Origin: Paracoccus sediminis
Lineage (GTDB): Bacteria; Pseudomonadota; Alphaproteobacteria; Rhodobacterales; Rhodobacteraceae
Reading direction: 5' to 3'
DNA: 64,000 nt
NCBI RefSeq assembly: GCF_900188295.1
Contig: NZ_FZNM01000003.1
Location: forward strand, 248,001-312,000
The position numbers and the translations under genes are program-made. The notes beneath the pieces are model-generated. The model saw only the letters and a list, made by a program, of their open reading frames with translations, made no database searches and was not told the origin of the DNA. Positions 54,045 through 63,643 of the stretch are shown one piece after another. Position 1 is the first letter of the stretch, and each line of letters opens with the position of its first letter.

Positions 54045-55111
54045 GGCGTCACCCCGGCCGCCTGGACCTGTCGGCCCGGAAACAGAAGCTGCGATCCCGC
54101 CCCCACGACGACATCCCCCGCGTCGATCCCGTCGGACAGATACACCACGTCATTGGCGAACTGACCAATCGTGACGGGCACCAGGCTGACCCGGTTGCCG
54201 TCATCGACGCGCCACACGGCGGGCTTGTCGCCCACGCGCATCAGCGCGGTCCATGGCACCGCGATGCCCGAATCCGCGGCGATGTCCACATGGCCGCGCA
54301 CCGCCGCGCCCAGCAGGGCAGTATCGCCTTCCACCCCCTCGATCCCGACCCGCATCGTCACCGTTCCCGTCTGCGGATCGACCAGAGGAGAGATTTCGGT
54401 CACGGTCCCCTGCATCCGGGGATGATCGATGTCGATGGTGTCCAGCCTGACGGCGGCCCCCATGGCGGTGTCTAGGCCGGGATGGTCGGGCGCGCTGAAC
54501 ACGGCCTCCAGCCCGTCCAGCGTGGCGATGGTCAGGACCGCCTGCGCCGCGCCGACGATCTGGCCCGGAGCCATGTCACGCCCTGTCACCACCGCGTCCT
54601 CGGGTGCGCGCAGGATGGTTTCGCGAACCGCGCGCCGGGCCTGATCCAGTGTGCTTTCGGCGCGTTCGGCCGCGCCCTGGGCCTCGGACAGGGATTGCAG
54701 CGCATCGTCGCGGGCGGCGCGGGTGCCGACGCCGCGCTCCAGCAAGGCCAAGGCCCGGTCGCTGGCCTGGCGGGCCTGCGAAAGGCCTGCGCGGGCGGCG
54801 GCCAGTCCCGCCTCGGCCACGCGCAGGGCCTGATCCTGCTGCACGGAATCCAGACGCGCCAGTTCCTGTCCGCCGGTCACGCGGTCGCCTTCGTCAACCG
54901 ACACGCGAACCACCCGCCCGGCCTGACGAAAGCTCAGCTGCACGCTGTCGGTGGCGGCGATGCTGCCGGACAGTTGCAGATCGACCCGCACGGGCCTTTC
55001 CCTTGCCTCGACCAGCTCGACGCGCAGCAGATCATCCTGTGCGCAGGCCGGGGAAACCGACATGCCCACCGCCGCAATGACCCCTGCAAAACCGGATACG
55101 CGCATCAACAT
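54041..55111 (-). CDS. RND adaptor (membrane fusion protein), first subunit
   Basis: A 356-residue adaptor with signal peptide (AGVIAAVGMSVSPACA), lipoyl half-motifs SFRQAGRVVRVSVDEGDRV near 56-74 and DAVVTGRDMAPGQIV near 170-185, and a coiled-coil hairpin between them. It is not a copy of the second adaptor: the two share layout, not close sequence. Two different adaptors with one RND protein may form a mixed collar. ATG 55111 is used; a TTG two codons upstream is less likely. The 58-base gap to kynU is AT-richer and probably holds the pump promoter. Confidence 0.88.
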   Translation of the reverse strand: MLMRVSGFAGVIAAVGMSVSPACAQDDLLRVELVEARERPVRVDLQLSGSIAATDSVQLSFRQAGRVVRVSVDEGDRVTGGQELARLDSVQQDQALRVAEAGLAAARAGLSQARQASDRALALLERGVGTRAARDDALQSLSEAQGAAERAESTLDQARRAVRETILRAPEDAVVTGRDMAPGQIVGAAQAVLTIATLDGLEAVFSAPDHPGLDTAMGAAVRLDTIDIDHPRMQGTVTEISPLVDPQTGTVTMRVGIEGVEGDTALLGAAVRGHVDIAADSGIAVPWTALMRVGDKPAVWRVDDGNRVSLVPVTIGQFANDVVYLSDGIDAGDVVVGAGSQLLFPGRQVQAAGVTP

Positions 55112-55169
55112 GTCCAATCAAATGCGACATTTCTACGCCACAATTCGGGCCAAGAAAAGACCCCTGCCC

Positions 55170-56357
55170 TTACGTTACGGCGGACATGCGATGAAATGCC
55201 TCATCGTTCCAACTGCCGTCGCGCAGAACGCGGGCCAGGGTCTCGACCGCGCGCTCCACATCGTCCAGATCGTTGAACAAGGGGGCAAAGCCGAAGCGCA
55301 GCACGTCCGGGGCGCGGAAATCGCCGATCACGCCGGCGGCGATCAGCGCCTGCATCACGGCATAGGCCTGAGGATGGCGCAGGCTGACCTGCGATCCGCG
55401 CAATGCCGGATCGCGGGGGGAATTCAGCGCGACATCCGGGCACGCCGCCCCGGTCCCCGCGATGAAGGCTTCGGTCAACTGAACGGACCGGGCGCGCAGA
55501 TCCGACAGGGAAACGCCATCCCAGACGTCCAGCGCGGCATCCAGGGCCGCCAACGCGATCACCGGCGGTGTGCCGACGCGCATCCGTTCGATCCCCGCCG
55601 CCGGGCGATAGTCCAGGTCAAAGGCGAAGGGCGCGTCATGCCCCATCCAGCCTTGCAGGATCGGCTGGGCGGCATCGGCATGGCGCGGATGGATCCAGAT
55701 GAAGGCGGGCGCCCCCGGTCCGCCGTTCAGATACTTGTAGGTGCAGCCGACCGCGAAATCGGCATCCGCCCCCAGCAGATCCACATCAAGCGCGCCCGCC
55801 GAATGGGCCAGATCCCAGACCGTCAGCGCCCCCACCTCATGGGCGCGGGCCGTCAGGGCGGCCATGTCGTGTCGCCGCCCGGTGCGGTAATCCACCTCGG
55901 TCAGCATCAGGACGGCCAGATTGTCCGTGATCGCCGATGCGACGTCATCGGGGGCGACCACGCGCAGTTCGGCGCCGACCGCGCGGGCCAGACCGTCGGC
56001 AACGTACAGGTCGGACGGAAAATTGCCGCTGTCCGACAGGATCACCCGCCGGCCGGGACGCAGGCGCAGGGCCGCGCTGACGGCCTGGAACACCTTGATC
56101 GACAGCGTATCGCCCATCACCACCTGTTCCGGCCCCGCGCCGATCAGCCGGGCGATCCGGTCGCCCACGGTGCGCGGCTGGACATACCAGCCCGCCTTGT
56201 TCCAGCCGCCGATCAGCATCTCGGACCACTCCTCGGCCATCATCCGGGCCACGCGGTCCCTGGCGGCGACGGGCATTGGCCCCAGGGAATTGCCGTCCAG
56301 ATAGGCGATGCCCTGCGGCAGGTGAAAGGCGCGGCGGGTGGCGGCGAAATCGGTCAT
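55170..56357 (-). CDS. kynU: Kynureninase
   Basis: A 395-residue PLP enzyme that cleaves kynurenine to anthranilate and alanine in tryptophan catabolism. Marks: YLDGNSLGPMP near the start, the Asp/His side VWDLAHSAGALDVDLLGADADFAVGCTYKYLNGGPGAPAF with the PLP lysine in TYKYLN, and the C-terminal VLRFGFAPLFNDLDDVERA. The start ATG 56357 faces that of the hydrolase gene across 64 bases, so both are likely controlled together. Confidence 0.96.
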   Translation of the reverse strand: MTDFAATRRAFHLPQGIAYLDGNSLGPMPVAARDRVARMMAEEWSEMLIGGWNKAGWYVQPRTVGDRIARLIGAGPEQVVMGDTLSIKVFQAVSAALRLRPGRRVILSDSGNFPSDLYVADGLARAVGAELRVVAPDDVASAITDNLAVLMLTEVDYRTGRRHDMAALTARAHEVGALTVWDLAHSAGALDVDLLGADADFAVGCTYKYLNGGPGAPAFIWIHPRHADAAQPILQGWMGHDAPFAFDLDYRPAAGIERMRVGTPPVIALAALDAALDVWDGVSLSDLRARSVQLTEAFIAGTGAACPDVALNSPRDPALRGSQVSLRHPQAYAVMQALIAAGVIGDFRAPDVLRFGFAPLFNDLDDVERAVETLARVLRDGSWNDEAFHRMSAVT

Positions 56358-56387
56358 GATCGGTTCCCTGTCTTGACGGCCACGCTA

Positions 56388-56404
56388 GCAGCAGCCTTTG
56401 CTGC
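56388..56404. promoter_or_regulatory. Inverted repeat in the kynU/hydrolase divergent gap
   Basis: GCAGCA, five bases, TGCTGC: perfect 6-bp arms in a 64-base gap that must hold both promoters. An operator for an Lrp-type regulator of tryptophan catabolism would fit this place; no regulator gene is nearby. Confidence 0.3.
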
Positions 56405-56421
56405 CGGAAAGAGAGGGACCG

Positions 56422-57210
56422 ATGCTGTATCATGTCACCGACTGGGACGACGCCTATGCCAACGCCGCCCATATTCCGCAATCCGAAACCTTTGTGCCCC
56501 GATGGACTGCGGCCGCAGCATCCTTTCGCGACAGGCATCCGCCCCGCCCGCTGGGCCGGGGGCATCTGTTCCGCCCCCAGGGGACCGCGCGGGGGCTGAT
56601 GGTGTTCATCCACGGCGGATACTGGATGCGCTTCGATCCGTCGCTGTGGTCGCATCTGGCGGCAGGCGGTCTGATGCGCGGCTGGGCGGTTGCGGTGCCC
56701 GCCTATACCCTGGCCCCCCAGGCCCGGATCGGGCAGATGGTGGCCGAGGTCGCGGCCCTGATCGTCGAAGCCGCCGCGCAGGTCGATGGCCCCATCGCCC
56801 TGACCGGCCATTCGGCGGGCGGGCATCTGGCGGCGCGGATGATCTGCCCGGATATCCTGCCTGATTCGGTGGCCGCGCGGGTGACGGCCTGTGTGCCGAT
56901 CTCTCCGCTGACCGACCTGCGCCCGCTGCTGCGCACCGCCATGGCCGAAACGCTGCGGCTGGACGCCGCCGAGGCTGCGGCCCAAAGCCCCGCGCTGCTG
57001 GCCCCGCGCCCCGGCATCCCCGTGTCCACCTGGGTCGGCGGGGCCGAGCGTCCCGAATTCATCCGCCACGCCCGCCTGCTGGCGAATGTCTGGGCGGGGC
57101 TGGGCGCCGCAACCGAATGCGTGACCGATCCCGGCCGTCACCATTTCGATGTGATCGAAGGGCTGGAACGGGCGGACAGCCCCCTGGTGGAACGCCTGCT
57201 TACGATGTGA
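56422..57210 (+). CDS. Alpha/beta hydrolase, probable arylformamidase
   Basis: A 262-residue alpha/beta hydrolase with the HGGYW motif (64-68) of eukaryotic-type kynurenine formamidases, nucleophile Ser131 in GHSAGGH and a catalytic His in the C-terminal RHHFDVIEGL. It should hydrolyse N-formylkynurenine to kynurenine, the step before KynU; most bacteria use the unrelated metal-dependent KynB instead. Its divergent position next to kynU supports this over a general esterase. GAGAGGGA precedes ATG 56422. It ends 11 bases inside the convergent YbaK gene. Confidence 0.85.
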   Translation: MLYHVTDWDDAYANAAHIPQSETFVPRWTAAAASFRDRHPPRPLGRGHLFRPQGTARGLMVFIHGGYWMRFDPSLWSHLAAGGLMRGWAVAVPAYTLAPQARIGQMVAEVAALIVEAAAQVDGPIALTGHSAGGHLAARMICPDILPDSVAARVTACVPISPLTDLRPLLRTAMAETLRLDAAEAAAQSPALLAPRPGIPVSTWVGGAERPEFIRHARLLANVWAGLGAATECVTDPGRHHFDVIEGLERADSPLVERLLTM

Positions 57211-57670
57211 AATCAGCCACCCGTGCCCCGGTCAGATCCAGCAGCACTTGCGGGGCGATGGCAAAGATGTGCCGGGGCGTGCCCGCCGCGGCCCAGACCC
57301 GGTCAAAGTCCAGAAGGCGCGGATCAAAGAATGCGGTCGCCGGCCGCAGATGTCCGACCGGGGCCACCCCGCCGATGGCAAAGCCGGTTTCCGCGCGGAT
57401 CAGCGCGGCATCGGCCCTGCCCAGCGGCTGTCCGGCAATCGCCGTGGCAAGGGCGGGATCGACACGATTGCCGCCCGCGGTCAGGAACAGGACGACATGG
57501 CCGGTATCCTCGGCCCGGAAGATGATCGACTTGGCGATCTGATCGACGGCGCACCCCGCCGCCCGCGCCGCATCGGCGGCCGTGCGGGTGCTGTCCGCCA
57601 TCTCCAGGATGTCGACGGCAACTTCCGCCGCATCCAGGGCCGCCCTGACCCGTGCGAGACTCTTGCTCAT
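57200..57670 (-). CDS. YbaK/EbsC-family aminoacyl-tRNA deacylase
   Basis: A 156-residue protein of the YbaK/ProX fold that hydrolyses mischarged tRNAs. IAKSIIFRAEDTGHVVLFLTAGGNRVD (catalytic Lys in AKSIIF) and GFAIGGVAPVGHL are family segments. It may be YbaK or another ProX subgroup; this cannot be told here. ATG 57670 has a GGGGGG ribosome-binding site just upstream; the longer frame enters the divergent gap. Its 3' end overlaps the hydrolase gene. Confidence 0.87.
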   Translation of the reverse strand: MSKSLARVRAALDAAEVAVDILEMADSTRTAADAARAAGCAVDQIAKSIIFRAEDTGHVVLFLTAGGNRVDPALATAIAGQPLGRADAALIRAETGFAIGGVAPVGHLRPATAFFDPRLLDFDRVWAAAGTPRHIFAIAPQVLLDLTGARVADFTS

Positions 57671-57759
57671 GCCGCCCCCCCATGTCCGCTTGTGCGGTTT
57701 CGCTTGCTCTGCCGCGCCAGCCGTGCTGTTGCAAGGCCGCATCGGCCCGGAGGCTTGCC

Positions 57760-58101
57760 ATGAACGTCTATACCCTGCTGGTCGAGGTCGGCCGGACCAA
57801 GAACGACGGCCTGCCCGATGGCTGCACCGGCGCCGCGCTGATGTGCTATGCTGCGGGCCGCGACGAGGCCGAGGCGGTGCGTGAAACCGTCGCCATCCTG
57901 AAACAGGCCGACCTGTCCCCGCTGGACGTCACGGGCTATGGCACGCTGGACGAACGCCTGGCCGAGGGGCACGAGATCGACGATGACGAACGGGGGCTGA
58001 TGACGCGCGCGCTTGACGAAAATTCGGTCATCATCGCGCAGATGCAGCCGTTCTTCAAAGGCTGCGGCGCGGTATCGGACGACGACCCGCCGCAGTTCTG
58101 A
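57760..58101 (+). CDS. Conserved hypothetical protein
   Basis: A 113-residue acidic soluble protein I do not recognise. Visible parts: a strand VYTLLVEVGR, GCTGAALMCYAAGRDEAEAVRETVAILKQA, then GHEIDDDERGLMTRALDENSVIIAQMQPFF, suggesting a small alpha/beta fold with repeated halves. CGGAGG seven bases before ATG 57760 is a strong ribosome-binding site. It stands alone between the YbaK gene and the lytic transglycosylase. Confidence 0.72.
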   Translation: MNVYTLLVEVGRTKNDGLPDGCTGAALMCYAAGRDEAEAVRETVAILKQADLSPLDVTGYGTLDERLAEGHEIDDDERGLMTRALDENSVIIAQMQPFFKGCGAVSDDDPPQF

Positions 58102-58187
58102 AAAACGACGCGGCCCTATTCAACCGGAAGTGTCTTCGCTAGACTGTTCCCCAACAAGAACAGCAGCAGTCCACGAACAGGCATTTC

Positions 58188-59444
58188 ATGACCCTTTCCC
58201 GCATCTTCCTGACCACCGCCCTGGTGGGCGCCCTGGCATCCTGCGCAGGGCCGATGAACCGCGCGCCGGGGGGCATGTCCTCGACCGCGCCGGTCGTCCC
58301 CGCGCCGATCCCCGCCGCATCCGCCGGCGACGAGGCCGGGTTGCAGCGGTTCGTCCAGTCGTTCCGGTCCCGCGCGGTCGCCTCGGGCGTGTCGCCCGCG
58401 ACCTATGACCGCGCCATGCGCATCGCCCGCTACAACCCCGAGGTGATCCGCCTGGACCGCAAGCAGGCCGAGTTCAGCCGCCCCGTCTGGCTGTATCTGG
58501 ACAGCGCGGTGTCCGATGTCCGCATCACCACGGGACGGCAAAAGGCCGCGCAACTGTCGGGCGTGCTGTCGCAGATCGAGGCGCGTTACGGCGTCCCGCG
58601 AGAGATCGTGCTGGCCGTCTGGGGGATGGAGTCCAACTTTGGCGCCAACCGTGGCAAGATGCAGATCATCCCGTCGCTGGCGACGCTGGCCTATGACGGA
58701 CGGCGCGGAGAGATGTTCCAAAACCAGCTGATCGCCGCCCTGCGGATCCTCCAGGCGGGCGACACAGACCCCGAACACATGCTGGGAAGCTGGGCGGGCG
58801 CGATGGGCCACACGCAGTTCATGCCGAATTCGTATCTGGATTACGCCGTCGATTTCACCGGCGACGGCCGCCGCGACATCTGGTCCGAGGATCCGACCGA
58901 TTCCCTGGCCTCGACCGCGAACTATCTGCGCCGGAACGGCTGGGTGCCGGGCCAGCCCTGGGGGGCCGAGGTGCAGCTGCCGTCCGGCTTCAACATGGGC
59001 CTGATCGGCAAGGGCACGCGCCGGTCCGACTGGTCAGCCCAGGGCGTGCGCCGGATGGGCGGCGGCGCGCTGCCGGGCGGGAACGGGTCGATCATCATGC
59101 CGGCGGGCGCGAACGGCCCGGCCTTCCTGATCCTCGACAACTTCCGGTCGATCCTGCGCTACAACAATTCCGACAACTATGCGCTTGGCGTGGCCTTCCT
59201 GGGCGAACGCATCGCCGGGCGACCGGGCATCCAGGGATCCTGGCCCAGGAACGACCGCGCGCTGTCCACGTCCGAGCGGCAGGAAATCCAGCAGCGCCTG
59301 CGCGCCAAGGGGTTCTACCAGGGCGAGATCGACGGGCTGTTCGGATCGGCCACGATGGAATCGGTCGCGGCCTATCAGCGGTCCATCGGGGTGACGCCGG
59401 ACGGGTATCCGACGTCGATCCTGCTGGGTCAGTTGCGGCGCTAG
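58188..59444 (+). CDS. Membrane-bound lytic murein transglycosylase B-like lipoprotein
   Basis: A 418-residue lipoprotein (lipobox LASC, 16-19) with a lytic transglycosylase domain (SLT_2/MltB type): catalytic Glu in VLAVWGMESNFGANRG, and GSWAGAMGHTQFMPNSYLDYAVDF, the MltB signature. A C-terminal peptidoglycan-binding domain (RQEIQQRLRAKGFYQGEIDGLFGSATMESV... YQRSIG) follows. It cleaves glycan strands to anhydro-muropeptides at the outer membrane's inner face. A strong terminator follows. Confidence 0.93.
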   Translation: MTLSRIFLTTALVGALASCAGPMNRAPGGMSSTAPVVPAPIPAASAGDEAGLQRFVQSFRSRAVASGVSPATYDRAMRIARYNPEVIRLDRKQAEFSRPVWLYLDSAVSDVRITTGRQKAAQLSGVLSQIEARYGVPREIVLAVWGMESNFGANRGKMQIIPSLATLAYDGRRGEMFQNQLIAALRILQAGDTDPEHMLGSWAGAMGHTQFMPNSYLDYAVDFTGDGRRDIWSEDPTDSLASTANYLRRNGWVPGQPWGAEVQLPSGFNMGLIGKGTRRSDWSAQGVRRMGGGALPGGNGSIIMPAGANGPAFLILDNFRSILRYNNSDNYALGVAFLGERIAGRPGIQGSWPRNDRALSTSERQEIQQRLRAKGFYQGEIDGLFGSATMESVAAYQRSIGVTPDGYPTSILLGQLRR

Positions 59445-59454
59445 CTGTTGATAC

Positions 59455-59492
59455 AAAACCGGTCGGGCACCACCCTGGCCCGCCCGGTTTTT
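59455..59492. terminator. Intrinsic terminator, likely bidirectional
   Basis: AAAACCGGTCGGGC and GCCCGCCCGGTTTT pair over 14 positions with one mismatch around a 9-base loop, with A's on the left and five T's on the right. It ends the lytic transglycosylase transcript and, from the other strand, the convergent lipoprotein gene. Confidence 0.9.
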
Positions 59493-59505
59493 GCTGAGGG
59501 CGGCG

Positions 59506-60375
59506 TCATCTTTGTGCCGGTTTGCACGTATCAGGACTGAGCAGGCAGACAATCGCGGCGACGCCTACGGCGGTGCGGCCTACATCATTCGCGGTCGATT
59601 GACCGCGCGATATGATCCGATCAGCAGAAACCCATTCCGAAACCCCGTCCGAATAACGAAAGACTTTTACACGTTGGCTTTGGGTATCAATGTCTTGGAT
59701 CAACGCTGTCTCATCGGACAAAAAACCCTGCACATAAACGCCATCGCCAACCGTGAAGCCCTTGATTTGAGCCTGCTGTCGAGGCTGCACCGGGTGCGCA
59801 ACGGGCGGCGCTCGGTCTGACGCATTATTCCGGGTCTGGGCTTCCTGCTGCCGTTCGGCACGCTTCTGCTCGAAAAAGGATATGACGATCCTCTTTTGCG
59901 ATTCAGGGACCATCTGGAAGTTGATGAAACGCTTTTGCCCTATTTCAGTCGAAATATGCTGCGCCAGGTCCGAAACTGTCGCGATCTCGACCTCGGACGA
60001 TGGACGCATCCACCAGATATTCGACTCATTGAACATAAAGGGATAGTAAAAGAATTTTTGTCCGGTTTCGGACCGAGCGCCTTCCTCGAACGCAACAAAA
60101 CTTCGTTCAGGCAACTGATCGGAACCCAGAACCTCAAGCAACGTCGCATTCAAAGGGGACGATCCGCCGTTCTGATGCTTTGCAGAGACGCCATCGGGGG
60201 ATACATCAAGTGTCAAAAGCTGATTTCCGTCCGCACTGACAAAAACATGCCGCCCGTCGGGAAAAACACTTTGTGGAGAGTATCGATCAAACGATGATCG
60301 AAGATCATTCGTGCTTTCATATCGACACGCGGACAGAGCGATCATCAACGACAGGAATGGAAAAATCTTGAACAT
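59506..60375 (-). CDS. Hypothetical lipoprotein with SH3/Tudor-like C-terminal part, GC-poor
   Basis: A 289-residue lipoprotein with lipobox LSAC (14-17). The middle is globular without recognised motif; about 165-200 is a charged, Gln/Arg/Pro-rich linker (QKRAERQQEAQTRNN), and about 207-255 resembles a small beta-barrel of SH3/Tudor type (GFTVGDGVYVQGFLSDETALIQDI). Base use is near 50% GC, well below the neighbours, suggesting transfer. It converges with the lytic transglycosylase at a shared terminator. Function unknown. Confidence 0.75.
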   Translation of the reverse strand: MFKIFPFLSLMIALSACRYESTNDLRSSFDRYSPQSVFPDGRHVFVSADGNQLLTLDVSPDGVSAKHQNGGSSPLNATLLEVLGSDQLPERSFVAFEEGARSETGQKFFYYPFMFNESNIWWMRPSSEVEIATVSDLAQHISTEIGQKRFINFQMVPESQKRIVISFFEQKRAERQQEAQTRNNASDRAPPVAHPVQPRQQAQIKGFTVGDGVYVQGFLSDETALIQDIDTQSQRVKVFRYSDGVSEWVSADRIISRGQSTANDVGRTAVGVAAIVCLLSPDTCKPAQR

Positions 60376-60531
60376 CAGCCACTACCCTCATTTTTCCGAG
60401 AGTAACACAATTAACCACTATCACCAAATCCTGATTCTCGATTCAAAATATAAGTTCAGATACGGGCAATGTTTCTTAGTACGATAAATTATGACAGGGG
60501 TATCGACACACAGTTCTGATCTGGTTGCAAG

Positions 60532-61023
60532 CTAACGAGCCCACATCTTGAACGCCCCCAGCACCTCCTCGTAAACCCTGCGCTTGAACGGCACGATGTT
60601 CTCCAGCAGCGCTGCTGCGGGCATCCACCGCCATTCCTCGAACTCGGGATGATCCGTGTCGATGCGGATGTCGGCGTCGTCCCCCAAGAACCGCATCAGC
60701 ACCCATTTCTGGCGCTGGCCGCCATAGCGGCCCTTCCAGACCTTGCCCAGCAGTTCGGGCGGCAGGTCGTAATAAACCCAGCCGGGGGTTTCCCCCAGAA
60801 CCTCCACCTTGTCCGCAGGCACCCCAGTTTCCTCGACCAGCTCGCGCAAGGCGGCCTGGCGCGGATCCTCGCCGTCATCGATGCCGCCCTGGGGCATCTG
60901 CCAGGCGCCGGGCATGTCGATGCGCCGACCGGCAAAGATCAGGCCATCGCCGTTAATCAGCACCACGCCCGCGCAGGGGCGATAGGGCAACCCCCCCGGC
61001 CCGGTCCGCTTGGCGTCAGCCAT
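60532..61023 (-). CDS. rppH: RNA pyrophosphohydrolase RppH (Nudix)
   Basis: A 163-residue Nudix hydrolase that removes pyrophosphate from RNA 5' ends, starting decay. Nudix box [23 protein letters not shown] (about 46-68), with [15 protein letters not shown] before it and [17 protein letters not shown] after, the RppH/NudH pattern. ATG 61023 overlaps the ctpA stop by eight bases. It ends next to a 156-base AT-rich stretch without a recognisable gene. Confidence 0.94.
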   Translation of the reverse strand: MADAKRTGPGGLPYRPCAGVVLINGDGLIFAGRRIDMPGAWQMPQGGIDDGEDPRQAALRELVEETGVPADKVEVLGETPGWVYYDLPPELLGKVWKGRYGGQRQKWVLMRFLGDDADIRIDTDHPEFEEWRWMPAAALLENIVPFKRRVYEEVLGAFKMWAR

Positions 61024-62446
61024 TCGTGTTGGCCGCACCCGACCCTTCGGTGCCCGATCCCTCGCCCGTCACGGCGGGGGTGGCCGCAGCCGGAACCTGA
61101 TCGGCGCGGAAGTCCACCGCGGCCAGCCCTTTCAGGATGTCCACCGCATAGGCCAACTGGTGATCTTCCTCGCGCAGCTTGGCGGTGGCCTCGACCTGGG
61201 CGGCCTCGTCCTCGATCTGCTGCTTTTCGTCGTCACTGATCGAATCGTTGTTCAGCGCGCCGCGCAGGTCGGCCTCGGATCGGCCGAAGTTCGACTGGCT
61301 GCGCGGCCCTTCCTCGTCCTCCTCGGACGTGGGCGGCGGGGCGGGCTGGGCCACGAGGATATCGGGCTGGATGCCCAGCGACTGGATCGACCGGCCGGAC
61401 GGGGTGTAATAACGCGCCGTGGTCAGCCGGATCGCACTGTCGGCCGTGACCGGCATCACCGTCTGGACCGATCCCTTGCCGAAGGTCTTTTCGCCCACCA
61501 CGATGGCGCGGCGGTGATCCTGCAACGCGCCCGCGACGATTTCCGACGCACTGGCCGATCCACCGTTGGTCAGCACCACCATCGGCTTGCCCTGGGCCAG
61601 ATCGCCGGCCTCGGCGTTCCAGCGTTCGCTTTCTTCGGGGTTGCGCCCTCGGGTGCTGACGATCTCTCCGGCGTCCAGGAAGGCGTCGGACACGCTGATC
61701 GCCTGGTTCAGCAGCCCGCCCGGATTGTTGCGCAGATCCAGCACGAAGCCCGTCACCTTGTCGATACCGCCCGCTTCGGTGACGCCTTTTTCCAGTTCTG
61801 ATTTCAGCGTGTCATAGGTTTCGTCGTTGAAGGTGGACACGCGCAAGACGACCGAATCACCTTCGATCCGCGTCTTGACCACGGTCAGCTTGATGATGTC
61901 GCGGGTCATGGTCAGGTCGAACGGCTCGGTTTCACCCTCGCGCAGGATGGTGACGGTGATTTCCGAACCCACAGGGCCGCGCATCATGTCCACGGCGTCG
62001 TCCAGCGTCAGACCCATCAGCGATTCGCCGTTCACATGGGTGATGAAATCGCCCGTCTTGACCCCCGCCTCGGCCGCCGGCGTATCGTCGATGGGCGAGA
62101 CGACCTTGACCAAGCCGTCCTCTTGGCTGACTTCGATGCCCAAACCGCCGAAGCTGCCGCGGGTCTGGGTCTGCATGTCCTGGTAATCGCTGGCGGACAG
62201 GAAACTGGAATGGGGATCCAGCGACGTCAGCATCCCGTTGATCGCGGCCTCGATCAGTTTCTTGTCGTCGGGCGCCTCGACATAGTCCGATCGGACCCGT
62301 TCGAACACGTTCCCGAACAGTTCCAGCTGTTCGTAGATCGAGGCGTTGGATCCGGTTTCCTGCGCCACCAGCGGCCCGGCGATCTGTGTGGTCAGAAGCG
62401 CACCGGCCAGAACGCCGCCCACGCCCGCGATCAGATAATGTTTCAT
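61016..62446 (-). CDS. ctpA: C-terminal processing peptidase (S41)
   Basis: A 476-residue periplasmic protease with signal or anchor ([20 protein letters not shown]), a PDZ domain ([21 protein letters not shown] ... [17 protein letters not shown]) and the S41 core with nucleophile Ser in [15 protein letters not shown] and Lys in [12 protein letters not shown]. It trims C-termini of periplasmic or membrane proteins, including cell-wall enzymes. It starts 18 bases after the EnvC-like stop, same operon. Its C-terminal 70 residues are a variable helical tail. Confidence 0.94.
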   Translation of the reverse strand: MKHYLIAGVGGVLAGALLTTQIAGPLVAQETGSNASIYEQLELFGNVFERVRSDYVEAPDDKKLIEAAINGMLTSLDPHSSFLSASDYQDMQTQTRGSFGGLGIEVSQEDGLVKVVSPIDDTPAAEAGVKTGDFITHVNGESLMGLTLDDAVDMMRGPVGSEITVTILREGETEPFDLTMTRDIIKLTVVKTRIEGDSVVLRVSTFNDETYDTLKSELEKGVTEAGGIDKVTGFVLDLRNNPGGLLNQAISVSDAFLDAGEIVSTRGRNPEESERWNAEAGDLAQGKPMVVLTNGGSASASEIVAGALQDHRRAIVVGEKTFGKGSVQTVMPVTADSAIRLTTARYYTPSGRSIQSLGIQPDILVAQPAPPPTSEEDEEGPRSQSNFGRSEADLRGALNNDSISDDEKQQIEDEAAQVEATAKLREEDHQLAYAVDILKGLAAVDFRADQVPAAATPAVTGEGSGTEGSGAANTNG

Positions 62447-62464
62447 GTCAGGCCTTTCCTGCCT

Positions 62465-63643
62465 TCATTCCTGTTCCGGCTGCACGACGGGATTCAGCAC
62501 GAACCATTCCGCCGGGTCCAGAGTTTCCTGCCCCTTGCGCAATTCCAGATACAGGGACTCGGTCCGCCCTGCATTGCCGCCGATGGCGGCATCGGCCACG
62601 AATTGCGCGCCGAATTCCTGCGCCGACACCTCGGTCCCGCCCATGAGACCCAAGGGGTCGCCCGCTTGCAGCACGTCGCCCACCTCTCCGAAAACCTGCG
62701 CCATGCCCGCAAGGACCAGAAGATAACCCCGCGCGGGTTCGACGATCATCACATTGCCGTAATCCAGCAAGGGACCGCGATAGCGGAGTGTCGCAGGCCA
62801 GGGCGTCGTCACCAGGGCCGACGGCGGCGTGGCGATGACCCAGCCGGGCCGCTCCACGCCCGCCGCGTCCGCCTGGCCGTAAAGGCGCAGGATGGTGCCC
62901 ACCACCGGCAGCGGCAGGGTGCCCTGCGCACCCTCGAAATCCTCCATGGGCGGACCCACATCCAATTGAAGCCCGGCGACGCCAGCCGCAAAGTCGTCCA
63001 GCGATTGCGCAGCATCGCGCAGGGCCTGCATCTCGGCCGGGGCATCGGCATAGCGCACGGGCAGGCTGGAACGGTCGGTCACTGCGCTGGCCAGCAGGCG
63101 CCGCGCCTCCTGGACCGAGGCAAGGCCGCTGCCCAGCATCTGCGCGGCCCCGCCCTGCAATTCGCGGACCGTGGCGATTTCGCGCAGGTCGTCGGCCAGC
63201 CGCTCGGCCTCGGACCGCAGGCCGGGGGTGACGCTTTCCAGCACCATGCCCGACCGGGCATTGGCCAGCGCGCCCGCCGGATGCAGCAGCATCGTGGCTT
63301 CGGGGGCCTGCTGCAACGCCGTCATCGCCCCCAGCACCGAGGCCAGCCGCGCCCGCTGCGATTCGAAGTCCGCGCGCAGATCCCGTTCGCGGGCACTGGC
63401 CTGCCGCAGCCCTTCGCGCAGGGCGGCCAGCCCCTGTTCGTAACCCCGGATCACATCGGTCAAGGCCGTCACCTGATCGTCGGCCGACACCGCCTCGGCC
63501 AGCTTGGCCATGGCGGCGCGCAGCTGGGCGGCGGCGTCCTGCGCCTCGGCCACGGCGGCGGTGACCGAGGGGGGGGTGTCCTGGGCCAGAACGGGCGCGG
63601 GGGCGATCAGCGCGGCCAGCGCCAAGGAAAGAAACAGTTTCAT
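62465..63643 (-). CDS. EnvC-like murein hydrolase activator (degenerate LytM)
   Basis: A 392-residue periplasmic protein with signal peptide ([15 protein letters not shown]), long coiled-coil helices (about 25-240) and a C-terminal LytM/M23 fold (about 280-380). The M23 metal ligands are missing: the HxxxD and HxH positions read as [18 protein letters not shown] and SLYLELR, as in EnvC-type proteins that activate amidases rather than cut peptidoglycan. Gene order with gpmI upstream and ctpA downstream is usual in Rhodobacterales. It overlaps the gpmI stop by four bases. Confidence 0.88.
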   Translation of the reverse strand: MKLFLSLALAALIAPAPVLAQDTPPSVTAAVAEAQDAAAQLRAAMAKLAEAVSADDQVTALTDVIRGYEQGLAALREGLRQASARERDLRADFESQRARLASVLGAMTALQQAPEATMLLHPAGALANARSGMVLESVTPGLRSEAERLADDLREIATVRELQGGAAQMLGSGLASVQEARRLLASAVTDRSSLPVRYADAPAEMQALRDAAQSLDDFAAGVAGLQLDVGPPMEDFEGAQGTLPLPVVGTILRLYGQADAAGVERPGWVIATPPSALVTTPWPATLRYRGPLLDYGNVMIVEPARGYLLVLAGMAQVFGEVGDVLQAGDPLGLMGGTEVSAQEFGAQFVADAAIGGNAGRTESLYLELRKGQETLDPAEWFVLNPVVQPEQE

